A stretch of DNA of 41,030 nucleotides from Martinezella tropici (lineage in GTDB: Bacteria > Pseudomonadota > Alphaproteobacteria > Rhizobiales > Rhizobiaceae). The stretch lies in assembly GCA_000799755.1 (NCBI GenBank), contig JUHI01000032.1:1-41030 (forward strand). Reading direction: 5' to 3'. Below are positions 8,705-16,804 of this stretch, in pieces (position 1 is the first letter of the stretch; each line of letters starts with the position of its first letter). The position numbers and the translations under genes were made by a program. Below the pieces are notes generated by a model, which worked only from the letters and a program-made list of their open reading frames with translations, was not told the DNA's origin and made no database searches.

Positions 8705-8723
8705 CTATCACTTCTTATAGCTG
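8705..8723 (+). promoter_or_regulatory. Predicted LuxR-solo binding element, pip 2/importer promoter
   Basis: Sequence CTATCACTTCTTATAGCTG, 16/19 identical to the element before pip 1 when both are read in the direction of transcription. A start site 42 bases downstream of its centre (about 8755) would be preceded by the -10-like TAAAAA at 8744-8749. This geometry is that of LuxR-type activators overlapping the -35 region. Confidence 0.7.
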
Positions 8724-8757
8724 GTGCGGAGCGTGGTTTAAGGTAAAAATTTAGCCA

Positions 8758-8774
8758 TGCTCAAATATTGAGCA
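8758..8774 (+). repeat. 17-bp palindrome in the leader of the pip 2 operon
   Basis: TGCTCAAATATTGAGCA has seven-base arms around ATA and ends 26 bases before the pip 2 ATG. It is too close to the gene to be a -42 activator box. It could be a second operator, or a short hairpin at the 5' end of the mRNA if transcription starts near 8755. Confidence 0.5.
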
Positions 8775-8800
8775 AGCAAAATCTTTCGCCGGAGTAGTCA

Positions 8801-9691
8801 ATGTGGCGTGAAATTGAGCCTGAGGCGCGGCACGTCGTCGAGGTCGATGGCTACAAGGTGGTTGCCTATAGCTTTGGTAGCGGACCGGAGACGGTCTTCT
8901 GCCTGAATGGTGGTCCAGGCTTGCCATGCGATTATCTGCGCGAAGCGCATTCCTGCCTGATCGACAGGGGTTACAGGGTCATTGCCTTCGATCAGCTCGG
9001 CACCGGCGCCTCCGACCGGCCGGTCGACAAGAGCCTCTGGACCATCGGTCGCTATGTCGAGGAAACGGAATCCGTCCGCAAGGCGCTTGGCCTCGGCAAG
9101 GTGCATATGCTCGGTCACTCCTGGGGCGGTTGGCTCGCGATCGACTATGCGCTGACCTATCCCGAAAACCTGCAGACGCTGATCCTGGAAGACACGGTCG
9201 CCGACATGCCGCATCTGATCTCCGAGCTGGAGCGGCTGCGCGCAGCACTCGGTCCGGAAACGGTCGCCATGATGCAAAAGCACGAGGCGCAGGGCACCTA
9301 TAATCACCCGGAATATCTCGCCGCCGTCACAATCCTCAACTATCGACATGTCTGTCGTCTGCCGGAATGGCCCGCTCCCGTTCGCCGCTCGCTCGACGAT
9401 TGGAACATGGGTCCCTACGAGACGATGCAGGGGCCGAACGAGTTCCTCTATATCGGCAATCTCAAGGACTGGAACCGCATCGCGGACCTTCCTCGACTTT
9501 CCATGCCGGTGCTGATTACGACCGGCGAGCATGACGAGTTGACACCGGCCTGCGCGCTCAGGATGAAGCTTGCCTTGAAGGATGCCGAGCTCAAGGTCTT
9601 CGCCCATGCCAGCCACATGCCCTTCTATGAAAACCCGCAGGACTACTATCCCGCGCTCCACGATTTCCTGTCGCGGCATGGGGCAAGCTGA
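8801..9691 (+). CDS. Proline iminopeptidase-like alpha/beta hydrolase (Pip 2)
   Basis: A 296-residue S33-type hydrolase related to Pip 1. The oxyanion motif is NGGPG (36-40) instead of HGGPG, the nucleophile elbow is G105-H-S107-W-G-G110. The acid region is 'LITTGEHDELTP' and the His region 'HASHMPFYE'. GGAG seven bases upstream supports the ATG at 8801. It is the first gene of a run pip2-dppB-dppC-dppDF-dppA, with a 51-base gap to the permease, so the enzyme and importer are probably co-transcribed and co-induced by the divergent LuxR solo. Substrate unknown; the changed first residue of the oxyanion motif may reflect a different substrate from Pip 1. Confidence 0.88.
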   Translation: MWREIEPEARHVVEVDGYKVVAYSFGSGPETVFCLNGGPGLPCDYLREAHSCLIDRGYRVIAFDQLGTGASDRPVDKSLWTIGRYVEETESVRKALGLGKVHMLGHSWGGWLAIDYALTYPENLQTLILEDTVADMPHLISELERLRAALGPETVAMMQKHEAQGTYNHPEYLAAVTILNYRHVCRLPEWPAPVRRSLDDWNMGPYETMQGPNEFLYIGNLKDWNRIADLPRLSMPVLITTGEHDELTPACALRMKLALKDAELKVFAHASHMPFYENPQDYYPALHDFLSRHGAS

Positions 9692-9742
9692 TGCAAGGTA
9701 AGGTGATCCAATCCCACCGACGACAAGGGGGCGATCGCCGCC

Positions 9743-10681
9743 ATGCATCGCTATAAATTCGTACTGACGCGACCGCTGCAGTTCCTGCCTGTCATCTTCG
9801 GCATCAGCGTCATCACCTTCGTCCTGGTCCGCCTCATTCCCGGCGATCCCGCGCGCAATATCCTGGGCACGCGCGCGACGCCTGCCGCACTTGCCAGCAT
9901 CCGCGCGCAATATGGCCTCGATCAGCCGATGTGGCTGCAATATTTCTATTTCATCAAGAATCTCGGCAATGGCGAGATGGGCAAATCGATCCTCTACAAG
10001 ATCGACGTTTTGCCGCTGATTTCGACGCGGATCGAGCCGACCATCGCGCTGGTCGTCACAAGCGTCATCCTATCGATCCTGATTGCCGTGCCGATGTCGG
10101 CGATTGCCGCGCGCAATGTCGGCCGCGCACCGGATCACATCGTGCGTGTCGTTTCGACCTTCGGTATCGGCTTTCCGCCCTTCTGGCTGGGGCTGATGCT
10201 GATCATCCTCTTCAGTGTCGAACTCGGCGTCCTGCCGGTCTCGGGCTATGGCTCGACGATCGGCGAGAAGATTGCCCATCTCATTTTGCCCGCCCTGACG
10301 GTGGCGCTGTCGCTTTCGACGGTGCTGACCCGCAGCCTGCGGGCAGCCATGATCGAATCGTTGAAATCGGATGTGGCAACCGCGGCGCGCGCGCGCGGCA
10401 TGCCGGAGGGCATCGTCTTCTGGCGCCATGTCGTACCGAACTCGCTGGTGCCGACGATCAATCTGCTTGCGGTCAACATCGGCTGGCTGATCGGCGGCAC
10501 GGTCGTCGTCGAAAGCGTCTTTGCCCTGCCCGGCATGGGTCAGCTGCTGGTGCGTGCCATCTTCTCGCGCGACTACATGGTCGTCCAGGGTGTTGCGATG
10601 GTGTTTGCCTGCGCCACCGTACTGGTCAACTTCCTCGCCGATATCGTCACGGTCGCCGTCGATCCGCGGGTGAAGCTATGA
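9743..10681 (+). CDS. dppB: Peptide-type ABC transporter permease, DppB family
   Basis: A 312-residue inner-membrane permease. It starts with the DppB-type first helix and periplasmic motif 'FVLVRLIPGDPARNILG' and 'QYGLDQPMWLQYFYF'. It has six predicted helices and the cytoplasmic EAA loop 'ARARGMPEGIVFWRHVVPNS' that contacts the ATPase, and ends with the usual '...VAVDPRVKL'. AAGGGGG lies 11 bases before the ATG. It overlaps dppC by four bases (ATGA). It forms the channel for an imported oligopeptide or small amide compound with DppC. Confidence 0.92.
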   Translation: MHRYKFVLTRPLQFLPVIFGISVITFVLVRLIPGDPARNILGTRATPAALASIRAQYGLDQPMWLQYFYFIKNLGNGEMGKSILYKIDVLPLISTRIEPTIALVVTSVILSILIAVPMSAIAARNVGRAPDHIVRVVSTFGIGFPPFWLGLMLIILFSVELGVLPVSGYGSTIGEKIAHLILPALTVALSLSTVLTRSLRAAMIESLKSDVATAARARGMPEGIVFWRHVVPNSLVPTINLLAVNIGWLIGGTVVVESVFALPGMGQLLVRAIFSRDYMVVQGVAMVFACATVLVNFLADIVTVAVDPRVKL

Positions 10682-11529
10682 GCATCGAGACGACTGCGGC
10701 GATCCCAATCGGCTGGAACAGGTTCTTCGGCAAACACCTGACACTGACGCTCGGCGGCGGCATACTGCTGTTCTTCCTTCTTCTGGCGGTTTCAGCACCA
10801 ATCGTCGCGCCCTATGACCCGATATTCCAGAATGCCGATATGCGCCTGCAGGCGCCGTCGTTCCTGCATCCGTTCGGTACGGACAATTTCGGACGTGACA
10901 TTCTTTCGCGCGTCATCTGGGGAGTCCGCATCGATCTGCAGATCGCCGTTATCGGCGTAGTTTTCCCGTTTCTGATCGGCACGACGGTCGGCACCGTCGC
11001 CGGCTTTTTCGGCGGCATTGTCGACGCCCTCTTCATGCGCATCGTCGATATCATCCTCGCCTTCCCCTTCCTGGTGCTGATGCTGTCGATCATCGCCATC
11101 CTCGGACCAGGGCTCAGCAGCTTCTATATCGCCATGGCTCTGGTCGGATGGGTCTCCTATGCGCGTCTTATCCGCGCGCAGATGCTGGTTTTAAAGGGCA
11201 GCGACTATGCTGTTGCCGCCGTCAGCCTTGGCTTCAGCCGGCCCCGGATCATGTTCCGCCATCTGCTGCCGAACGCGATTGCCGGCTCCATCGTCTTTTC
11301 CATGTCGGATGCCGTGCTCGTGCTGCTGAGCGGCGCGGCCGTCAGCTATCTCGGCCTCGGCGTGCAGCCGCCGCTTGCCGAATGGGGCGTTATGGTCGCA
11401 GAAGGCCAGAGTTTCATCACCACGGCCTGGTGGATCACACTTTTTCCTGGCCTTTCCATCGTCTGCCTCGCCTTCGGCTTCAGCATGCTGGGCGATGCGC
11501 TCGGCGAACTGCTCGGGGTGCATGAATGA
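10678..11529 (+). CDS. dppC: Peptide-type ABC transporter permease, DppC family
   Basis: A 283-residue partner permease. The N-terminal helix is followed by the DppC signature 'HPFGTDNFGRDILSRVIWG', further helices, the EAA loop 'VSLGFSRPRIMFRHLLPN' and the conserved 'SYLGLGVQPPLAEWGVMVAE' segment. The open frame extends far upstream of the ATG at 10678, but only this start gives the ATGA overlap with dppB and a normal N-terminus. Its stop overlaps the ATPase start in the same way, so translation of the four importer subunits is coupled. Confidence 0.92.
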   Translation: MSIETTAAIPIGWNRFFGKHLTLTLGGGILLFFLLLAVSAPIVAPYDPIFQNADMRLQAPSFLHPFGTDNFGRDILSRVIWGVRIDLQIAVIGVVFPFLIGTTVGTVAGFFGGIVDALFMRIVDIILAFPFLVLMLSIIAILGPGLSSFYIAMALVGWVSYARLIRAQMLVLKGSDYAVAAVSLGFSRPRIMFRHLLPNAIAGSIVFSMSDAVLVLLSGAAVSYLGLGVQPPLAEWGVMVAEGQSFITTAWWITLFPGLSIVCLAFGFSMLGDALGELLGVHE

Positions 11530-13223
11530 GCGAACCCGTCCTTGCCGTTCGCGACGTTGTGGTCAAAGCCCGTCTCGACGGCGGTGCACGCACGCTGATC
11601 GATGGCGTTTCGCTCGATCTCGCCAGGGGAGAGATTCTGGGCCTCGTCGGCGAGAGCGGCTCCGGCAAGAGCCTGCTCTGCCGCTCGCTCGTGCGGCTGA
11701 TGCCGTCGTCGCTTCTGAACATCGAAAGCGGCTCCATCCGTCTCGAAGGGCGGGAACTTACAGAAATCAGCGACGCCGAGATGCTCGAGGTGCGCGGCAG
11801 CGAGATCGGCATGATCTTTCAAAACCCGACGAGCCACCTCGACCCCGTCATGCGCATCGGCGACCAGATTGCCGAAGGCATCCGCTATCATCAGGGTGTC
11901 AAGGCCCGCGAGGCCCGCGCGGCCGCGACCGAGATCCTTGCCCAGGTCGGCTTTCCCGATCCCATAAGGCAGTATGACAGCTATCCGCACGAGTTTTCCG
12001 GCGGAATGCGGCAGCGTGCGATGATCGGCGTCGCGCTCTCCTGCAACCCAAAGATCCTGATTGCCGACGAACCGACAACGGCCCTCGACGTCACCATCCA
12101 GGCGCAGATCCTGCGGCTCCTGATCGACATTCGCGACAAGCGCGGGCTTTCGATCATCCTGATCACCCATGATCTCGGTATCGTCGCCCAGACCTGCGAC
12201 CGGGTCGCCGTCATGCGCGGCGGCCGATTGCTCGAACAAGGCCCCAAAAGGACGATCCTCGGACAGCCTGAAAATCCCTATACGATCGAACTGATCAGGA
12301 GCCACCCCTCCTTGCCAGACGAAACAGCAGTAACGGAGCCGGTTCGGCCTGACATGGCAGCCGGGCCGCTGCTCGAAATCGATGACCTGCATGTACGCTT
12401 CAAGGTGGGCGGCGGCCTTTTCAAAGGCAGCGATGCGAAGACGGTCAGCGCCGTTTCCGGCGTCAGCCTGCAAGTCATGCCGGGTGAAACCATCGGCATC
12501 GTCGGCGAATCCGGCAGCGGCAAGAGCACGCTTGCCCGCGCCATTCTCGGCCTTACCCCGATCTCTTCCGGCCATGTCACTTTCGATGGTGTGGATCTCA
12601 CCCAGCACAAGAGCGCCGGCCTTACCAGGTTGCGACGTGAAACTGCCATGGTTTTCCAAGATCCATTCAACGCCCTCAACCCGCGGCTGACGATCGGCCA
12701 GACGCTTGCCGAGGTGTTGAAAGTCCAGGGTAAGGTCGCAAGGGCCGACATCCCCGCACGCATAGGCGAGTTACTCGATCTCGTCGGCCTGGAGCGCGAA
12801 TTCGCCAGCCGCAAGCCACGCAGCATGAGCGGCGGCCAATGCCAGCGCGCCGGCATTGCAAGGGCGCTGGCGGTCGACCCGAAACTCATCATAGCCGACG
12901 AATGCGTGGCCGCTCTCGATGTCACCATCCAGGCGCAGATCGTCGATCTATTTCGCGAGTTAACGCGCAGGATGAACCTGACCCTGATCTTCATCGCCCA
13001 CGATCTCGCCATCGTGCGCAATCTCTGCGAGCGGACCGTCGTGATGTATCGCGGGGAGATCGTCGAGGAAGGCCGCTCGCAGGAGATCTTTTCTCACCCG
13101 AAGCATCCCTATACCGCGGCGCTCATTGCCGCCATCCCCGATATCGATCCGGACAGGCCCCTGCATGGCGAACGCGATGCGGCACCGGCCGGGCAGACCC
13201 AATCAGCCAAACGCATGCGATAA
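11526..13223 (+). CDS. Fused double-domain peptide ABC transporter ATPase (DppD-DppF)
   Basis: A 565-residue protein joining the two nucleotide-binding domains that are separate DppD and DppF in E. coli. The first half has Walker A G42-ESGSGK-S49, signature 'FSGGMRQRAM' and Walker B 'ILIADEPTTALD'. The second half has Walker A G327-ESGSGK-S334, a signature reading SGGQCQR (Cys where Arg is usual) and Walker B 'LIIADECVAALD' (Cys where Pro is usual). Both halves keep the His-switch ('ILITHD', 'IFIAHD') and the oligopeptide/dipeptide C-terminal extension ('HPYT'-like 'ENPYTIELIRSHP', 'KHPYTAALIAAIP'). It powers import through DppB/DppC. Confidence 0.92.
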   Translation: MSEPVLAVRDVVVKARLDGGARTLIDGVSLDLARGEILGLVGESGSGKSLLCRSLVRLMPSSLLNIESGSIRLEGRELTEISDAEMLEVRGSEIGMIFQNPTSHLDPVMRIGDQIAEGIRYHQGVKAREARAAATEILAQVGFPDPIRQYDSYPHEFSGGMRQRAMIGVALSCNPKILIADEPTTALDVTIQAQILRLLIDIRDKRGLSIILITHDLGIVAQTCDRVAVMRGGRLLEQGPKRTILGQPENPYTIELIRSHPSLPDETAVTEPVRPDMAAGPLLEIDDLHVRFKVGGGLFKGSDAKTVSAVSGVSLQVMPGETIGIVGESGSGKSTLARAILGLTPISSGHVTFDGVDLTQHKSAGLTRLRRETAMVFQDPFNALNPRLTIGQTLAEVLKVQGKVARADIPARIGELLDLVGLEREFASRKPRSMSGGQCQRAGIARALAVDPKLIIADECVAALDVTIQAQIVDLFRELTRRMNLTLIFIAHDLAIVRNLCERTVVMYRGEIVEEGRSQEIFSHPKHPYTAALIAAIPDIDPDRPLHGERDAAPAGQTQSAKRMR

Positions 13224-13242
13224 CAACGAAGGGAACAAATTC

Positions 13243-14757
13243 ATGACCAACAAGTGGAAAACAATCGGGCTTGCCGCCATTCTCGCTGGCTTGACGCTGA
13301 GCGCGAGCTATGCGGAAGCTGCCGGCGTATTGACCATCGGCCGCCGCGAGGATTCGACGACGTTCGATCCGATCAAGACGGCGCAGAATATCGACAACTG
13401 GGTATTCTCCAACGTCTACGACGTGCTGGTGCGTGTCGACAAGACCGGCACGAAGCTGGAACCGGGTCTTGCGGAAAGCTGGACGGCCTCGGAAGACGGT
13501 CTCACCTATGTCTTCAAGATCCGTGACGCGAAGTTCTCGGACGGCTCGCCGCTGACAGCGGAAGACGCGGCCTTCAGCCTGCTGCGTATCCGAGACGACA
13601 AGGCATCGCTCTGGAGCGATTCCTATAAGGTGATCGATACGGCGGTTGCGACAGATCCACATACCCTCACAATCAAACTCAAGCACGCCTCAGCGCCTTT
13701 CCTTTCGACGCTCGCCTTGCCGAACGCGTCGGTGATCTCGAAGGCTGGGATGGAATCGATGGGGCCGGACGCTTATGGCGAAAAGCCGATCGCCTCTGGA
13801 GCCTTCTCAGTCGAGGAATGGCGCCGCGGTGACCGCATCATCCTGAAGAAGAACCCGAATTTCTGGCAGGCTGACCGCGTCAAACTCGACGGCGTCGAGT
13901 GGATCTCTGTCCCCGACGACAATACCCGCATGCTGAACGTGCAGGCAGGCCAGCTCGACACAGCGATCTTCGTGCCGTTCTCGCGCGTCGAGGAGCTCAA
14001 GAAGGATCCGAACCTCAACGTTGTGATCGATCCTTCCACGCGTGAGGATCACCTCTTGATCAACCACGCCCATGGCGACCTCGGCAAGAAGGAAGTCCGT
14101 CAGGCGCTCGACATGGCGATCGACAAGAAGGCGATCGTCGACGCCGTTACCTTCCATCAGGGCACGGTTGCAAATTCCTATATCCCCAAGGGCGCCTTGT
14201 ATTACTACGCCGACAATCTGCAACGCCCCTACGATCCCGAGAGGGCCAAGCAGATGCTTTCAGCTGCCGGCGTTTCCAATCTCACGCTGAATTATCTCAT
14301 CCGCGCCGGCGACGAAGTGGATGAGCAGACGGCCGTTCTGGTGCAGCAGCAGCTTGCCAAGGCAGGCATCACAGCCAATCTCCAGAAGGTCGACCCCAGC
14401 CAGGAATGGGACATGACAGTTGCCGGCGACTACGACATCTCAGTCAACTACTGGACCAACGATATTCTCGATCCGGACCAGAAGACGACATTCGTTCTCG
14501 GTCACGATTCCAACAACAACTATATGACCAACTACAAGAATGATGCGGTAAAAGAGCTCGTCGCCAAGGCACGACAGGAGCTGGATCCGAAGAAGCGTGA
14601 GCAGATGTATATCGACCTGCAGAAGATGGCAAAGGACGATGTCAACTGGGTCGACCTCTACTACAGCCCCTATATCAACGTCTCACGCAAGAACATCGAG
14701 AACTTCCACCAAAACCCGCTCGGCCGCTTCTTCCTGGAGGACACGGTCAAGAACTGA
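13243..14757 (+). CDS. dppA: Periplasmic peptide-type substrate-binding protein (DppA/OppA family)
   Basis: A 504-residue SBP_bac_5 family protein. From the ATG at 13243 (AAGGGA eight bases upstream) it begins with a Sec signal peptide ending near 'SASYAEA'. The mature start is 'LTIGRREDSTTFDPIKTAQN', and the family motif 'LEPGLAESWTASEDGLTYVF...DAKFSDGSPLTAEDAAFS' lies at about 65-110. It captures the ligand in the periplasm for DppB/DppC/DppDF. Being last in the operon, after the ATPase, is unusual since this gene is often first. An in-frame ATG at 13126 inside the ATPase gene would remove the signal peptide from the N-terminus and is not credible. Confidence 0.92.
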   Translation: MTNKWKTIGLAAILAGLTLSASYAEAAGVLTIGRREDSTTFDPIKTAQNIDNWVFSNVYDVLVRVDKTGTKLEPGLAESWTASEDGLTYVFKIRDAKFSDGSPLTAEDAAFSLLRIRDDKASLWSDSYKVIDTAVATDPHTLTIKLKHASAPFLSTLALPNASVISKAGMESMGPDAYGEKPIASGAFSVEEWRRGDRIILKKNPNFWQADRVKLDGVEWISVPDDNTRMLNVQAGQLDTAIFVPFSRVEELKKDPNLNVVIDPSTREDHLLINHAHGDLGKKEVRQALDMAIDKKAIVDAVTFHQGTVANSYIPKGALYYYADNLQRPYDPERAKQMLSAAGVSNLTLNYLIRAGDEVDEQTAVLVQQQLAKAGITANLQKVDPSQEWDMTVAGDYDISVNYWTNDILDPDQKTTFVLGHDSNNNYMTNYKNDAVKELVAKARQELDPKKREQMYIDLQKMAKDDVNWVDLYYSPYINVSRKNIENFHQNPLGRFFLEDTVKN

Positions 14758-14770
14758 GGCCTTGTTTTAC

Positions 14771-14810
14771 GTCCCATGCTTCGCCGCCCAACAATGGCGG
14801 AGCATGGGAC
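14771..14810 (+). terminator. Large stem-loop closing the pip-dpp operon
   Basis: Ten-base arms GTCCCATGCT / AGCATGGGAC, extended inward by CGCC/GGCG and a G-U pair to about 15 bp with a 10-base loop. It starts 13 bases after the binding-protein stop. No T-run follows, so it may act as an mRNA end-protecting structure as much as a terminator. Confidence 0.65.
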
Positions 14811-14818
14811 CCGCTCGC

Positions 14819-14834
14819 GGCTCTGTTGCAAATA
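14819..14834. repeat. IS6-family-like terminal sequence
   Basis: GGCTCTGTTGCAAATA resembles the terminal inverted repeats of IS6/IS26-type elements (general form GG-C/T-x-CTGTTGCAAA). No matching second end or transposase lies beside it. It stands 114 bases before the point where a beheaded Fic gene begins, so it may mark a past IS6-mediated deletion junction. Confidence 0.4.
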
Positions 14835-14947
14835 TTCCGGATAGCTGGCGAGGACCAATTCTTTCCGCTGTCGCGCGGGCTGCCCGCAAGATTTTGACCG
14901 AGAATTTCATTTCGCGCTAACCCACTTAAGCAGATGTAATACATTGA

Positions 14948-15544
14948 AAAGATTGGCGGTTCAACAGATCCTCACCAGAAGGCGCAACTCCCCTTCCCGC
15001 TCTGACGCGGGCCGCAATTGGTCACCTCTATTTCGAAAGTATCCATCCGTTCGAAGAGGGAAATGGCAGGATCGGCCGAGCGCTGGCGGAAAAGTCGCTC
15101 GCGCAAAGTATCGGGCAACCGAGCCTTACCTCGCTTGCATACACAATCGAAAAGAGCCGCAAGGCGTATTACGGGGAACTCGAAAAAAATCAGCGCACGC
15201 TCAACGTAACTGAATGGCTCGTCTATTTCTCCCAGACCATATTGGACGCGCAGCAAACCACCCTTGCCCGCATCGCGTTTTATATTCGCAAGGGAAGATT
15301 CTATGACCGTTTGCGAGACGCGCTCAATGAGCGTCAACACAAGGTCGTCTCCCGTATGCTCAAAGAAGGGATCGAAGGCTTCAAAGGTGGATTGAGCGCC
15401 GAAAACTATATTTCGATCACAGGAACCTCCCGCGCGACTGCAACACGCGACCTTCAGGATATGGTGGAGAAGGGAGCATTGAGCCGGAGCGGCGAGCGCC
15501 GCCACACGCGATACACATTGAATATGCCCGAAGCCAAGAAATAG
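14948..15544 (+). pseudogene. Fic-family protein, 5'-truncated
   Basis: Open frame of 199 codons without a start; upstream it meets TGA at 14945. It begins 'WRFNRSSPEG', 'PLPALTRAAIGHLYFESI', and carries the complete Fic active-site motif HPFEEGNGRIGR (from base 15044), followed by a helical region and a winged-helix-like C-terminus 'ATRDLQDMVEKGALSRSGE'. Fic enzymes AMPylate proteins; full-length relatives are about 350-380 residues with an N-terminal segment bearing the inhibitory or ATP-binding parts, all missing here. The catalytic loop is intact but no translation start is visible, so it is treated as a relic, probably truncated by the rearrangement marked by the IS6-like end. Confidence 0.85.
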
Positions 15545-15836
15545 AAAATGTATTCGCCTGCGTCTGGTAAGCGGACACCAGCTTAATTGCACGACCCCAG
15601 ACCGCGCAGATTGGCGCTGCGTGGCCTATCTCCCCTCGATGCACCTGACTTTTCGTCGTTTTCGTCATGTGAGGCCATCGGCGCGCGTTTAGCGTTCTCG
15701 ATGAGCAGTTGCCTATCCTTGGTCCAGAATTGCGCTGTATGGCTCTCAATTTTGATGATAAAACACGCTGACAAAATAACCTTTACTGACGCATTCACTG
15801 TTTGTACAAGCCCCCGAAAGAACGAGCTAAGATCTA
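15545..15836. other. Intergenic region upstream of the serine recombinase
   Basis: Contains the inverted repeat CTGGT-N8-ACCAG at 15564-15581 and the palindrome TTGTACAA at 15802-15809. Resolvases often act at sites just upstream of their own gene, so these are possible recombination or operator sequences, but neither matches a known res site that I can recall. Confidence 0.3.
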
Positions 15837-16754
15837 ATGACGCAGGTTCCAACTGTTAGGTCCCCTCCCTTGTCACAACGGTTGATCGGCTACGCCCGGG
15901 TGTCGACCGACGATCAGCTGAACGACGCCCAGATCGACGAACTGCGCGCCGCCGGCTGCCAGCGCATTCACCAGGAGCATGCATCCGGTTTATCCCGGGC
16001 GAGACCGGTGCTCATGAAGCTGCTGAAGGATCTCACGGCCGGCGACGTGCTGGTCGTCGTTCGTCTCGACCGCCTGGCGCAATCAGTCAGCCATCTACTG
16101 CAGGTGATTGAGGACCTCGAAGGGCGCGGGGTGCATTTCCGCTCGCTGTGCGATCCGATCGACACATCCACACCGCAGGGGATGTTCTCCCTGCAGGTGC
16201 TTGGCGCCGTCGCCCAGCTCGAGCGCGCTCTGATCGCCGAGCGGACCAAAGCTGGCATCAAGGCTGCAAAAGCCAGAGGCAGACTTCCCGGCAACCCCGG
16301 TCTGCGCGAGCGCCGGCCGGAAGCGATCAAGGCGGTGTCGCAAGCACGCGAGAAGCTCTACCTCGACGAACTGATTTCGTCGGCACCGACGTGGCTCCCG
16401 ACCGTGAGGCAGCTCCGGCCGCAGCATAGTTGGGACAATGTCGTCCGCGTCCTTAACCGCCGCGGTCATGATTGGACCATTGAGCGTCTCCGACGCGCTG
16501 TTCACCGGATGGTGCGTGAGAAGCTTGCGGAGCCAGAGCTGCTTGCCCGCTCACCACGCCGCTCCCCCGAAGATCATTTGATGAAACTGGTCGCCGCGAT
16601 CACCATCGCCGATCCCGGTCTGTCGTTACGCGAAATCGCCGCACAGCTGGACCAGATGGGGGTACGACCGGCGCGCGGTGGCCGGAAATGGCAGCCGTCT
16701 TCCATCAGGGCACTTCTGGACGAGGCGCATCGCTTTGGTCTCGTTCGCTACTGA
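15837..16754 (+). CDS. Serine recombinase (resolvase/invertase family)
   Basis: A 305-residue site-specific recombinase. The catalytic domain reads 'LIGYARVSTDDQLNDAQID' with nucleophile S23, continues with 'VLVVVRLDRLAQSVSHLL' (the active-site Arg/Asp region) and ends 'LERALIAERTKAGIKAAKAR' (E-helix). It is longer than classical resolvases (about 185 residues): beyond the usual short DNA-binding domain there are about 120 extra residues with two helix-turn-helix-like stretches ('WDNVVRVLNRRGHDWTIERL' and 'LSLREIAAQLDQMGVRPARG'), as in resolvase-like proteins found in rhizobial plasmids. It sits among broken genes, consistent with a recombination hot spot. Start at 15837 is tentative: no strong Shine-Dalgarno sequence is seen. 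Confidence 0.85.
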   Translation: MTQVPTVRSPPLSQRLIGYARVSTDDQLNDAQIDELRAAGCQRIHQEHASGLSRARPVLMKLLKDLTAGDVLVVVRLDRLAQSVSHLLQVIEDLEGRGVHFRSLCDPIDTSTPQGMFSLQVLGAVAQLERALIAERTKAGIKAAKARGRLPGNPGLRERRPEAIKAVSQAREKLYLDELISSAPTWLPTVRQLRPQHSWDNVVRVLNRRGHDWTIERLRRAVHRMVREKLAEPELLARSPRRSPEDHLMKLVAAITIADPGLSLREIAAQLDQMGVRPARGGRKWQPSSIRALLDEAHRFGLVRY

Positions 16755-16804
16755 GGGCCTCGCTAGTCCTCCAAGCTACCTTTCAGCATCAGGTCGGTTC
16801 CAAA

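Noticed and set aside
9931..10677. Upstream in-frame extension of the DppC permease inside dppB
   Set aside because: The translation is Arg/His-rich shadow sequence; a normal DppC N-terminus begins at the ATG overlapping the dppB stop.
11346..12659. Long minus-strand open frame (437 codons) opposite the ABC ATPase, and similar long antisense frames at 1652-2620, 3550-4620, 8798-9940 and 22310-23293
   Set aside because: They lie opposite strongly recognisable genes, have low-complexity His/Arg/Asp-rich translations typical of GC-rich shadow frames, and no motifs.
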